Notes: generated by a model not told the origin, from the sequence alone. A stretch of 11,828 nucleotides of DNA from Candidatus Magasanikbacteria bacterium RIFCSPHIGHO2_02_FULL_47_14 (GCA_001784275.1 MFQB01000002.1:2019-13846), one strand, 5' to 3'; positions 1-6,244 are shown, numbered from the stretch's first letter. A program made the numbers and translations.

Positions 1-884
1 GGCACTGGCAGCGTCGCCTGGCTCACGTCTTCGAGCCGGTGGCCACCATGGATGGCTGGCGCGACTTCACCGATCGGGCGACCGCGGTGCGCTGGGCGCG
101 CCTGGAGATCGTCGATATCGTGGCTCGCCGCGAGGTCGAGATGCGATTCTCGCGCCTCGTCACCTTCGGGGAGTTGCCACTCCTCAGCCGGGTGCAGGTC
201 TTCCGTAACTTCCTCGAAGCCGAGAACGTCACCGGTCAGCCGATCGAGCTCCTCGGCCGCGCCGAAGGCTTGGCGCGGCGCCGGATGCGGCTGCGCCAGC
301 AGGCCCGGAAGCGGACGGCCGACAAGGTCGTTCGGTACGCCGGGGCTGGCACGCTCGATGGCGAGTTCATGCGATCGGCTCGCGGCGGCGGTGGCTCTGG
401 GAAGTACGATCGGACGCTCCGCCAGGGCGTTTACCTCTTCTTCATCCAGATGATCAAGAGCCCGCCCGATACCCCGTGGAGGATCAAGCTGGAGGAGATC
501 CGCACGCGACTGCGGCAGCGCCACCCGTACGCGGTGCAGGTCCGCAAGGAGCTGATGGAGACCTTCCGCTGGCTCGACCGTGAGCTCTTCAAGCGGGGTC
601 ACCACGTCAACGCGGAAGGTCTGCGTCTCGAGCGTGGCGATGACCTCCTTTCGGTCGTCGGGTTCTTCGACAACGTCGACGACCTGCGCCACGACCTGGC
701 CGACCGACTCTCCCGCATCGCCCTCAAGGAGGGAAAGGTCAAGCTCACGCCGGTCTTCGGCGACGGGCACATCTGGAAGATGAGCTGCTGGAAGCTCGCG
801 ACGGCGTTTCTGCGCCACGTCGTCGGCGAGTGGCTCGACCTCGCCCACCGCACCCGGGCCGCGACCGCGGTCTCCCGCGTGTAG
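1..884 (+). CDS. Unrecognised basic protein, 5' end outside the window
   Basis: The frame is open from the first bases of the window (reading HWQRRLAHVF before the first possible start, a GTG at 39), and neither that GTG nor the ATG at 48 has a Shine-Dalgarno, so I treat the gene as cut by the window edge; if it starts at 39 the protein has 281 residues. I do not recognise the family. The protein is arginine-rich and probably mostly helical, with a very basic stretch (LARRRMRLRQQARKRTADK) near residues 78-96 of the GTG-start form, followed by a glycine-rich segment (RSARGGGGSGK). No signal peptide or clear membrane segment is visible. Codons end mostly in G or C, quite unlike the AT-leaning minus-strand genes after 1622, which suggests a different origin. 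It lies just upstream of the structured array at 987-1295. Coding status is well supported by length, codon use and frame; function is unknown. Confidence 0.75.
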   Translation, partial: HWQRRLAHVFEPVATMDGWRDFTDRATAVRWARLEIVDIVARREVEMRFSRLVTFGELPLLSRVQVFRNFLEAENVTGQPIELLGRAEGLARRRMRLRQQARKRTADKVVRYAGAGTLDGEFMRSARGGGGSGKYDRTLRQGVYLFFIQMIKSPPDTPWRIKLEEIRTRLRQRHPYAVQVRKELMETFRWLDRELFKRGHHVNAEGLRLERGDDLLSVVGFFDNVDDLRHDLADRLSRIALKEGKVKLTPVFGDGHIWKMSCWKLATAFLRHVVGEWLDLAHRTRAATAVSRV

Positions 885-917
885 ATCACGCGCAACCCAT
901 GTTCATTTCGGAGGGAC

Positions 918-944
918 GCCGGCGAATGTACTACATTCGCCGGC
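918..944 (+). terminator. Strong GC-rich hairpin downstream of the first gene
   Basis: A perfect inverted repeat, GCCGGCGAATGTA at 918-930 and its complement at 932-944, separated by one base; realistically an 11-bp stem with a 5-base loop, extendable by GGG/CCC pairs across a two-base bulge. It starts 33 bases after the stop codon of the first gene. There is no T-run after it (CCCCTGTTCAC follows), so a classical intrinsic terminator is doubtful. It could be an mRNA 3'-end stabiliser, a terminator helped by factors, or the left boundary of the structured region. Confidence 0.5.
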
Positions 945-949
945 CCCTG

Positions 950-986
950 TTCACAGAATTTACTTTTTATCAGTGAATATTGTGAA
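950..986. repeat. AT-rich dyad TTCACA/TGTGAA before the stem-loop array
   Basis: TTCACA at 950-955 pairs with TGTGAA at 981-986; an alternative inner pairing is TTCAC with GTGAA at 973-977. The dyad abuts the first unit of the stem-loop array with no spacer, so its stem could stack on it. It is AT-rich in an otherwise GC-rich region and could equally hold a promoter or protein-binding site; I see no convincing -35/-10 pair. Confidence 0.35.
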
Positions 987-1295
987 GAGGGCGGTATCTC
1001 TCAGGTTTGCTTAGGCTATTTTCAGCACCTCCGCCCTCACCCTTTCGGCGCGAACATGGTACGCGTTCGTTATCACGACGTATTGCATCTTTCGCGCCAC
1101 TCTTTTTGACCTGGCATAGTACAGTTTCGCAGTATAAAGCGATTCAGCCGCCGTCCAGGTCACCCTTTCGCTCCGGATGTTGAGTTGTTTTGTTCCACCT
1201 GACCAATAAGGTGAAACTTCCGGAGCACCCTACCGGTCTCGACAAGAGGCCCCTTCGCCTTGCGCGATGTAGTCCATGTTCGAGACCACCCTTCC
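987..1295 (+). repeat. Tandem array of five structured stem-loop units with covarying arms
   Basis: Five consecutive units of about 60-65 bases share one architecture. Outer arms pair perfectly but differ in sequence: GAGGGCGG/CCGCCCTC (987, 1031), GGCGCGAA/TTCGCGCC (1047, 1091), GACCTGG/CCAGGTC (1108, 1155), GCTCCGGA/TCCGGAGC (1170, 1219) and GGTCTCGA/TCGAGACC (1235, 1280). Enclosed lengths are 36, 36, 40, 41 and 37 bases. In every unit TTYGY starts at enclosed base 12: 1006, 1066, 1126, 1189 and 1254. Its TCGY part pairs with a partner lying 12 bases before the 3' arm; this is perfect in units 2, 3 and 5 (TCGT/ACGA, TCGC/GCGA, TCGC/GCGA) and imperfect in 1 and 4. Linkers are ACCCTTTC, ACTCTTTT, ACCCTTTC, ACCCTACC and ACCCTTCC. 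Kept pairing with changed sequence is direct evidence of structural constraint. The strand is uncertain; I assign plus because the flanking genes are plus. It does not match an RNA, integron attC or CRISPR design that I know. Confidence 0.8.
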
Positions 1296-1298
1296 GTC

Positions 1299-1338
1299 CA
1301 GGGGCTGTTGCAGGCGCACCTCGCGTCTCCAGCCCCTG
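1299..1338 (+). other. Strong hairpin closing the stem-loop array
   Basis: CAGGGGCTG at 1299-1307 pairs with CAGCCCCTG at 1330-1338. Inside, AGGCGC (1312-1317) can pair with GCGTCT (1323-1328), using one G-U pair that exists only on the plus strand, which hints at plus-strand RNA. It follows the last ACCCTTCC linker but lacks TTYGY and the 12-base spacings, so it is either a divergent sixth unit or a cap. No T-run follows. It stops 15 bases before the -35 box of the small membrane-protein gene. Confidence 0.6.
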
Positions 1339-1352
1339 CCCAGTATGACTCA

Positions 1353-1382
1353 TTGACACACCCGCTTTGACCATAGTTTAAT
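1353..1382 (+). promoter_or_regulatory. Sigma-70-type promoter for the 50-codon gene
   Basis: A perfect -35 box TTGACA at 1353-1358 and a -10 candidate TTTAAT at 1377-1382 (5 of 6 consensus) are separated by 18 bases. The gene start is 30 bases downstream of the -10, which gives a short leader holding the Shine-Dalgarno. Confidence 0.6.
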
Positions 1383-1400
1383 GCATACATGGGGCACTTC

Positions 1401-1407
1401 AGGAGGG
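1401..1407 (+). promoter_or_regulatory. Strong Shine-Dalgarno of the 50-codon gene
   Basis: AGGAGGG ends 5 bases before the ATG at 1413. It is stronger than any ribosome-binding site I find among the minus-strand genes and is the main evidence that the short reading frame is translated. Confidence 0.75.
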
Positions 1408-1412
1408 ATGTT

Positions 1413-1565
1413 ATGCAACCGTTGTTGTTTATCGTCGGGTGCATTCTGCTTGCGTGTGGAGGCGTCTTTGGCGGAGTTGCGCTGTGGAGAGGAGTTGATG
1501 TGGCCGCCGGGGTCGGCCTCGTCACCGCGGCTGTCGGAGGTGTGACAGCGCTCTACTTTCGCTGA
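1413..1565 (+). CDS. Small membrane protein, 50 residues, unknown function
   Basis: A 50-codon frame from ATG at 1413 to TGA at 1563-1565. The protein begins MQPLLFIVGCILLACGG and is almost wholly hydrophobic: one membrane segment at about residues 4-23, a short WRGVD turn at about 25-29, and a second glycine/alanine/valine-rich segment at about 30-48, ending YFR. Two cysteines (10 and 15) lie in the first helix; LLAC also looks a little like a lipobox, but a mature protein cleaved there would be mostly a second helix, so I prefer a two-helix membrane hairpin. The gene has a perfect -35 box, a strong Shine-Dalgarno and a following hairpin, so it is a complete transcription unit of its own. 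Codon use is GC-rich like the first gene. I recognise no family; holin-like or toxin-like roles would be guesses. Confidence 0.75.
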   Translation: MQPLLFIVGCILLACGGVFGGVALWRGVDVAAGVGLVTAAVGGVTALYFR

Positions 1566-1589
1566 GGGTCGGTGGTTGCCCCTTCAACC

Positions 1590-1620
1590 ATGCCGTCGTA
1601 CGTTCGGGGGACGACGGCAT
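1590..1620. terminator. Hairpin between convergent genes
   Basis: ATGCCGTCGT at 1590-1599 pairs perfectly with ACGACGGCAT at 1611-1620 around an 11-base loop. It lies 25 bases after the stop of the 50-codon gene and starts one base beyond the stop codon of the minus-strand isomerase gene, so it probably ends transcription from both sides. Neither side has a good T-run. Confidence 0.6.
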
Positions 1621-1621
1621 T

Positions 1622-2590
1622 TCACTCAATCATCTTTTTAAACTCTTCCACCATTGGTACCTGCTCTGACTCGAGCCCATAGATTGCTGCAACTGAAACC
1701 GCTGTCCAATCGGCAACAAGCAAAGAAGAAAATATTTTTTCAAAACCGGTTTTTCCTGTAAGCTCAAGCGCATGGGTTGTAAGTCCTCTTCGTTTGTATA
1801 ACTTTTCCATGACGTGCATGCGTTTTTGTATCTGTAGATGATCGCTCGAGTCTTTCAGAAAAAGAAAATAAAATGATTCAGAGAGATGTTTGCTGGTTGG
1901 CTGCACATCAAATCCGGTCATCTCGTTATGATTTAACTCAGGAAAGACATTGTAAAAGGCAGGAATTTTTCCTGTTTCGTTCAGTTTGATTTTCCAGTTA
2001 TATCCAACGGCACTGTTGCGACGAGAGGTATATATAACCGGAACTTTACCTTTTATTTTTTTTGCCAACGCCTCTCCAACAGACTGGAACTTTTTGGGAT
2101 CCAGGTGTTTTGACAAAGCCGCGGCTTCCTTCACTAAAGTACTTTGGTTCATCAACTTTAACAAAGCAAGCGTATTGAACCCCAAGGCACTTCGTGGTTG
2201 TATGCCGGTGTTTGGCAGTTGAATAAACGGCAGTTTGCGTCGTTCAGCAATCGTCTGTAAGGTCCCGCCAACTGACAATACCGCAACTGACAGTTTTTTA
2301 TGCAACGCCAGACGCAATCCGTCAACCACCTCTTCCGTATTTCCTGAAAACGAACTGGCTATGATAAGCGTATTCTTTAACTCCGTTTGCGAGAGCGGTG
2401 GCAACCCGTAGTCGCTGTGGACCAACAGGGGCAGAGATGGTGTGTGCGCGAGCAAGACATCAGCAGCCAGATGTGAGCCGCCCATACCGAGCACAATAAA
2501 CTGCTTCTTTTGTGTGAGGTTTTGTTTGTTTTGTATAACCGGTTTAAAAGAAAACTGTTTTGCAAAAGAAAGAATGGCGTCCTGCATCAT
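1622..2590 (-). CDS. Bifunctional phosphoglucose/phosphomannose isomerase, SIS family
   Basis: Probably interconverts glucose-6-P or mannose-6-P with fructose-6-P in the cytoplasm. The 322-residue length fits the archaeal/bacterial SIS-type PGI/PMI family rather than classical Pgi (about 450-550 residues). Visible motifs: GMGGS at 35-39 and SSFSGNTEE at 79-87 of the first SIS domain, QPRSALGF at 131-138, RNSAVGYNWKIKLNE at 191-205, and ELNHNE at 218-223, where H/E residues of this family act in catalysis. The C-terminal half matches the PGI_C-type SIS domain and ends VADWTAVSVAAIYGLE before VPMVEEFKK. The start is the first of two adjacent ATGs, 7 bases after the stop of the upstream gene, with no clear Shine-Dalgarno; translation probably follows from the preceding gene. 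It is the last gene of the minus-strand run and ends against the hairpin at 1590-1620. Substrate preference cannot be read from sequence alone. Confidence 0.88.
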   Translation of the reverse strand: MMQDAILSFAKQFSFKPVIQNKQNLTQKKQFIVLGMGGSHLAADVLLAHTPSLPLLVHSDYGLPPLSQTELKNTLIIASSFSGNTEEVVDGLRLALHKKLSVAVLSVGGTLQTIAERRKLPFIQLPNTGIQPRSALGFNTLALLKLMNQSTLVKEAAALSKHLDPKKFQSVGEALAKKIKGKVPVIYTSRRNSAVGYNWKIKLNETGKIPAFYNVFPELNHNEMTGFDVQPTSKHLSESFYFLFLKDSSDHLQIQKRMHVMEKLYKRRGLTTHALELTGKTGFEKIFSSLLVADWTAVSVAAIYGLESEQVPMVEEFKKMIE

Positions 2591-2597
2591 ATAATAT

Positions 2598-3020
2598 TTA
2601 GATCACAGAAGTAATAGCATGTTCCAGTGTATTGGTCATTTTTTCAAGGACGTCACGGTATTGGTCATACCGAGAGGGTAAGTCTTCAAATAATGTGTGA
2701 CGAACTGTACGTCTTTTCGGGTCGATGATGACCGAAAATTTTTCTTCACTTCGTTGATCGGACATGGTTGGAAACAAAAGCGCAATATCAATATCGACGA
2801 TAGAGTGTCCAAGATCATCGTGTCTAATTGCTGACACTGCTATGATGTGAGTTTGTATGTGGGGATTTTCTGGATTATCGGAGAATTTTTGTTTTTTTAC
2901 AGCTTGGATCTCTGCTAAGATTCGCTGTTCAAGGACTTCATCTGATATTTCTGGAGTGCCTCCTGGCTCTATCGGTTCAGCGAATACTCCACGATGGGCC
3001 ATGTCTGATTCCATATGCAT
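2598..3020 (-). CDS. Unknown 140-residue soluble protein
   Basis: I do not recognise this protein. It is acidic overall and soluble, with no membrane segment or signal peptide. The first 25 or so residues look disordered (AEPIEPGGTPEIS); a helix follows (DEVLEQRILAEIQAVKKQK), then alternating hydrophobic segments (THIIAVSAIRH, SIVDIDIALLF, KFSVIIDPKRRTVRHTLF) that look like a small beta sheet, and a C-terminal helix (DVLEKMTNTLEHAI). ATGs at codons 1, 3 and 7 are possible starts; only the third, MAHRGVF, has a GGA at sensible spacing, so the true protein may be 134 residues. It lies 10 bases after the glutaredoxin stop and 7 bases before the isomerase start, so it is almost certainly co-transcribed with both. 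Position and codon use support a real gene; function is open. Confidence 0.7.
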   Translation of the reverse strand: MHMESDMAHRGVFAEPIEPGGTPEISDEVLEQRILAEIQAVKKQKFSDNPENPHIQTHIIAVSAIRHDDLGHSIVDIDIALLFPTMSDQRSEEKFSVIIDPKRRTVRHTLFEDLPSRYDQYRDVLEKMTNTLEHAITSVI

Positions 3021-3030
3021 AGGTCGTGGG

Positions 3031-3285
3031 TTAATCGGCTAGTTTTTCCATGAGTTTCCCTTCAGCATGGAGTGTTGCGAGATCATCGTATCCGCCAATG
3101 AACTCATCGCCGATAACAATCATTGGGACGGTTTGCCAGTTATATTTTTTGGTTACCTCTTCACGTATAACCGCATCCGCAGCGACATCAATATCTGTGT
3201 ATGCGATTCCCAAGGAGGAGAGGAGTTGCTTTGCTCGCATGCAGTATGGGCAGACTGGAGTCGAATAGATGGTGACTGTTTTCAT
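3031..3285 (-). CDS. Glutaredoxin, dithiol CPYC type
   Basis: A small thiol-disulfide oxidoreductase of 84 residues, the usual length for a GrxC-like glutaredoxin. The active site CPYC is at residues 12-15 after a YSTPV strand; TVPMIVI near 52-58 carries the cis-proline, and GGYDDL near 64-69 is the glutathione-contact region of the family. It probably reduces disulfides in the cytoplasm; whether the electron donor is glutathione or another thiol cannot be told here. Its ATG overlaps the transaldolase TGA by 4 bases (ATGA), so translation is coupled to that gene. Confidence in the family is high. Confidence 0.92.
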   Translation of the reverse strand: MKTVTIYSTPVCPYCMRAKQLLSSLGIAYTDIDVAADAVIREEVTKKYNWQTVPMIVIGDEFIGGYDDLATLHAEGKLMEKLAD

Positions 3286-4118
3286 AAAAGTTTGTTCCAG
3301 TCGTCAGCGAATTTTTGGACGCCGACGGTTGTTAATTCGTGAGTAATAATGTAGTTGTGCCAATTTTTTTCTAAAGAAATTTCTTGGTAGGGAATTGTTT
3401 GGAGTTTGTTTCCGCCGCCAGCCGATTCTTTTGAAAATTTACTGTCCGCCCACTCCTTTAAAATCTTCAACGGTGAAGTGATAATATCCGCCCCGAGTCC
3501 CAACGATTGAGTGAAGTGATCCAGAGAACGGACACTTGCAACCAGCACCTCCACGTGGCTGTCACCTGTCTTGTACATTTCAATAATATTTTTGATGAGG
3601 CTCATGCCATCTTCACCGCGGTCGTCGAGCCGGCCAATGAATGGAGAGATAAAGACATCACCTTTTTTTGCCCCGAGCGTGGCTGCGTACACAGCCGCTG
3701 CTTGCTCCTGGGAAAAGACAAGCGTCATGTTGACTCGACCGCCCTCCTTGATAAACATCTCTGCAGCAGCAAGCCCCGCTGAGGTTGTAGGAAATTTGAT
3801 ATGACCGTTTGGAATCCAGGCAAACATCTCTCTCGCTTGTCTTGCCATTTCATCTGCAGATGTTTGATGATCTGCATACACCTCGATCGAGACAGAACCT
3901 TGGGGGAGCAGCGAGGCGACCTCTTGAACAATATGTTTGTATCCAGCGAGCAACTCATCGCGAGTAAATTTTTTTGTTTTGCCGGTGAGTTTTTTTGCTA
4001 TCAAAGACGGGTTTGTTGTTTGGCCGTCGAGAAAACCAAGAAGATCCAAAACCTGACGGGTTTCATCCGGGTCACCGCTATCGAGAAAAATCTTAGTTTT
4101 TATATCGTGTGGACGCAT
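3282..4118 (-). CDS. Transaldolase family protein
   Basis: Likely transfers a dihydroxyacetone unit between sugar phosphates in the non-oxidative pentose phosphate pathway. At 278 residues it is between the short fructose-6-P aldolase/MipB type (about 220) and TalB (about 317). Visible motifs: IFLDSGDP near 10-17, DGQTTNPSL at 31-39 (the second Thr/Asn/Pro cluster is normal, but Gln replaces the usual Val), SIEVYAD at 77-83, IKFPTT at 107-112 whose Lys108 should form the Schiff base, VNMTLVFS at 129-136, and SPFIGRLDD at 158-166. The C-terminus (HELTTVGVQKFADDW) is typical. It lies 20 bases after the NADH dehydrogenase gene and overlaps the glutaredoxin start by 4 bases. No clear Shine-Dalgarno precedes the ATG. 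Transaldolase versus aldolase activity is not decidable from these motifs alone. Confidence 0.88.
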   Translation of the reverse strand: MRPHDIKTKIFLDSGDPDETRQVLDLLGFLDGQTTNPSLIAKKLTGKTKKFTRDELLAGYKHIVQEVASLLPQGSVSIEVYADHQTSADEMARQAREMFAWIPNGHIKFPTTSAGLAAAEMFIKEGGRVNMTLVFSQEQAAAVYAATLGAKKGDVFISPFIGRLDDRGEDGMSLIKNIIEMYKTGDSHVEVLVASVRSLDHFTQSLGLGADIITSPLKILKEWADSKFSKESAGGGNKLQTIPYQEISLEKNWHNYIITHELTTVGVQKFADDWNKLL

Positions 4119-4138
4119 ATGTTTGTCAGAAACAAACG

Positions 4139-5401
4139 TTAAAAGTGGTCAAATTCGGAAATGTCTCGTGGCGAGAATAAGTCAATGGTCCAATCCAGTG
4201 CCACTTGCAGCTTTTTTTGCCATGAGATCAACTTTGTTAAGTACACAGTGCGCCATAACCACCAGGCAACTTTCCCGCTAAAGTGAAATCCTTTTACATC
4301 GCCGGCCGCCATCCACTCACCAAGAGAGATTAACATACCTTTGCTTTGGTAGTTGATCGGATCAAGTTTTTTTCCAAAAATGAGAGCCGCAATATTCTTC
4401 GCCACCTTGCGGCCCTGCGCGACCGCAACCTGTGCCATGGCCGGGAGGGGATCAACCCCATTTGGGCCGGGACAGTGTGCCATGTCACCGATAACAAATA
4501 CCTCAGGATGCCCGGCAACCTGCATCGTTGGAGAGACCATAATACATCCGCGTGTGTTTTTGGTGATGTTTCCATCGATATCAATCTGATGCGGGGTGAC
4601 ACCGGCAACCCAAATGACGGTATGTGTGAGTAGTATTTCTCCGTCTGTGGTTCGTATGCCCTCTTTTGTGACTGAGTGAACCGCAGTGTTCAGTTTGATT
4701 TTCACACGATCTTTTTGCAGCTCTTTCATGGCCCGTTTACGAACCGGCTCTGAAAACATCGGAATGAGCTCTTTCCCTCGCTGCAGCAGAATAATTTCTA
4801 TGTCTTGTATAATCTCTTCTGAGTAAAATGAATTAAAGGTGTTGTAAAACAACTCAGCGGTTTCAGCAGCCAACTCAACGCCGGTTGGTCCACCGCCCAC
4901 AATAGCAATTCGTAACATCTTTTTGCGCTCTTCCCGATCTGCGATTTTTGACGCCCGTTCAATAGTTGTTAAATAGTGATTTTTTAATCGCAACGCATCG
5001 GATAAGTTCTTTAGTGTAAATGAATTTTCTTCTGCTCCAAGAGTATCAAAAAACTGTGTGGTTGAACCAAGCGCCATCAGCAGGTAGTCGTATGCAATAA
5101 CACCTACTGTTGTTTCAACGTTCTTTTTTTTCAGATCTACTCGAGTTACCTCTGCCACGTATAAGTCCACAAGACAGCACCCCAGTACTTTTCTCAGGGG
5201 CTCGGTCACGTTCTCCGGACTAATCCCGCCGGTCGCAACTTCATGAAGAAGTGGAGTAAACAAAAAATAATTCGAGGTGTTCACGATGATAAGCTCGATA
5301 TTTTTATTTCCATGAAAAATTTTATGCAATTTTTTAAAGGCATATACTCCTCCAAACCCTGCACCCAAAATAAGAATCCGGGTTTTTTTCTGTTCTGTCA
5401 T
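4139..5401 (-). CDS. Type II NADH dehydrogenase-like FAD oxidoreductase
   Basis: A two-dinucleotide-fold flavoprotein of 420 residues, the length expected for non-proton-pumping NADH:quinone oxidoreductase (NDH-2). The FAD-binding GAGFGG is at 13-18, the NADH-binding IVGGGPTGVELAAE at 167-180, and the second FAD motif VFVIGDMA at 301-308, followed by PAMAQVAVAQG near 320-330, which in NDH-2 lies at the flavin/quinone site. The C-terminal 50 residues are aromatic and basic (WWLWRTVYLTKLISWQKK), suiting monotopic attachment to the membrane. The ATG overlaps the stop of the cysQ-like gene by 4 bases. In an organism with little respiration it could recycle NAD+ against quinone or oxygen; a related pyridine nucleotide-disulfide oxidoreductase role is possible because the family is broad. 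Confidence 0.88.
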   Translation of the reverse strand: MTEQKKTRILILGAGFGGVYAFKKLHKIFHGNKNIELIIVNTSNYFLFTPLLHEVATGGISPENVTEPLRKVLGCCLVDLYVAEVTRVDLKKKNVETTVGVIAYDYLLMALGSTTQFFDTLGAEENSFTLKNLSDALRLKNHYLTTIERASKIADREERKKMLRIAIVGGGPTGVELAAETAELFYNTFNSFYSEEIIQDIEIILLQRGKELIPMFSEPVRKRAMKELQKDRVKIKLNTAVHSVTKEGIRTTDGEILLTHTVIWVAGVTPHQIDIDGNITKNTRGCIMVSPTMQVAGHPEVFVIGDMAHCPGPNGVDPLPAMAQVAVAQGRKVAKNIAALIFGKKLDPINYQSKGMLISLGEWMAAGDVKGFHFSGKVAWWLWRTVYLTKLISWQKKLQVALDWTIDLFSPRDISEFDHF

Positions 5402-6219
5402 ACCGTATTTTTGTTCAAATATCCCTGAATCCCTTCAATGATTTTATCATGAATTATGCCATTCGTGGCAATCACCCCATGAACCCGTTTGACGTTTTCT
5501 TGGTTATATAAAAATTGTTTTCCAAACATGTCGGTAACGACACCTCCAGCTTCTTGCAAAATGACTTCAGGAGCACATGTATCCCACTCGCCACAGCCTG
5601 AACTCATGTTCAAGTAGAGGTCATACAAGCCTTCTGCAATTCTGCCCATTTTTATTCCCGTGCCTCCGCAACTATGCATAGTTTGGATATGAAATTGCTT
5701 GGCCAGCTCAATCTCCTCTGGTTTTAAGTGCGAGCGGCTCAGGACAAGACGGACGTCAGAAGAGTCGTGACTTTTGTCGACAGAGATTTGTAACGGTTTT
5801 GCCGAGCCAACCTGCAAAAAAGAGCCGCGGCCTTTTTCTGCATAGTGCAACTCATCTCTGGCTGGGTTATACACCACGCCCAACACCGGTTGTCCGGCAA
5901 CTGCCAAACCAATCATGACCGCAAACTCATCTGTTTTTTTGATAAAGTCCCTTGTTCCATCAAGCGGATCTACAATCCATATTGCCTCACTTTGTTGACG
6001 TCTGAGGTCGTCTTTGGTTTCTTCAGATAAAATAGGGAAAGGCGAGATACCGGCAAGCGCTTTCAGAATGATGTTGTTGGCAGCGAGGTCCGCTTCAGTT
6101 ACCGGGGAGTGGTCAGGCTTATCCCAAATAGTGTATTTCTCTTGGTAGTATCTTAAAATTTCCTCTCCTGCCTTTCGGGCAATAGGAATAATGTCTTCGA
6201 CGTGAGGGTAAGAAACCAT
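5398..6219 (-). CDS. cysQ: CysQ-like 3'(2'),5'-bisphosphate nucleotidase / inositol monophosphatase family
   Basis: A Mg2+-dependent phosphatase, probably acting on 3'-phosphoadenosine 5'-phosphate. From the ATG at 6219 the protein has 273 residues, close to family length. Motifs: SPVTEAD at 38-44, LSEET at 64-68 (metal-binding Glu), WIVDPLDGT at 81-89 (the metal- and phosphate-binding WxxDPxDGT) and GEWDTCAPEVILQEAGG from 210 (the WD..A motif). The reading frame stays open for another 55 codons upstream to 6384, but that stretch has no family homology, runs through two promoter candidates and overlaps the oppositely oriented GC-rich gene, so I reject it. No clear Shine-Dalgarno precedes 6219. 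Its stop overlaps the NADH dehydrogenase start (ATGA). A plain inositol monophosphatase activity cannot be excluded. Confidence 0.87.
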   Translation of the reverse strand: MVSYPHVEDIIPIARKAGEEILRYYQEKYTIWDKPDHSPVTEADLAANNIILKALAGISPFPILSEETKDDLRRQQSEAIWIVDPLDGTRDFIKKTDEFAVMIGLAVAGQPVLGVVYNPARDELHYAEKGRGSFLQVGSAKPLQISVDKSHDSSDVRLVLSRSHLKPEEIELAKQFHIQTMHSCGGTGIKMGRIAEGLYDLYLNMSSGCGEWDTCAPEVILQEAGGVVTDMFGKQFLYNQENVKRVHGVIATNGIIHDKIIEGIQGYLNKNTV

Positions 6220-6244
6220 ATCAAGCAGCAAAGAGGGTGACGCA

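Noticed and set aside
1106..1138. Promoter TTGACC ... TATAAA inside the array
   Set aside because: The spacer is 21 bases, too long for sigma-70, and both boxes are explained by arm and loop of unit 3.
987..1295. tRNA genes or tRNA-like units
   Set aside because: Units have a 7-8 bp outer stem and a TTCG motif, but the motif is on the wrong side, there are no D or anticodon arms, and the length is too short.
987..1338. CRISPR array
   Set aside because: The only repeated sequence is an 8-base linker and a 5-base motif; the rest of each unit varies in a paired way, whereas CRISPR repeats are near-identical over 20 or more bases.
987..1338. Integron attC sites
   Set aside because: There are no GTTRRRY/RYYYAAC core boxes and no cassette genes between the hairpins.
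1160..1525. Minus-strand 121-codon reading frame
   Set aside because: It runs through the stem-loop array and antisense to the 50-codon gene, with no ribosome-binding site and unlikely composition.
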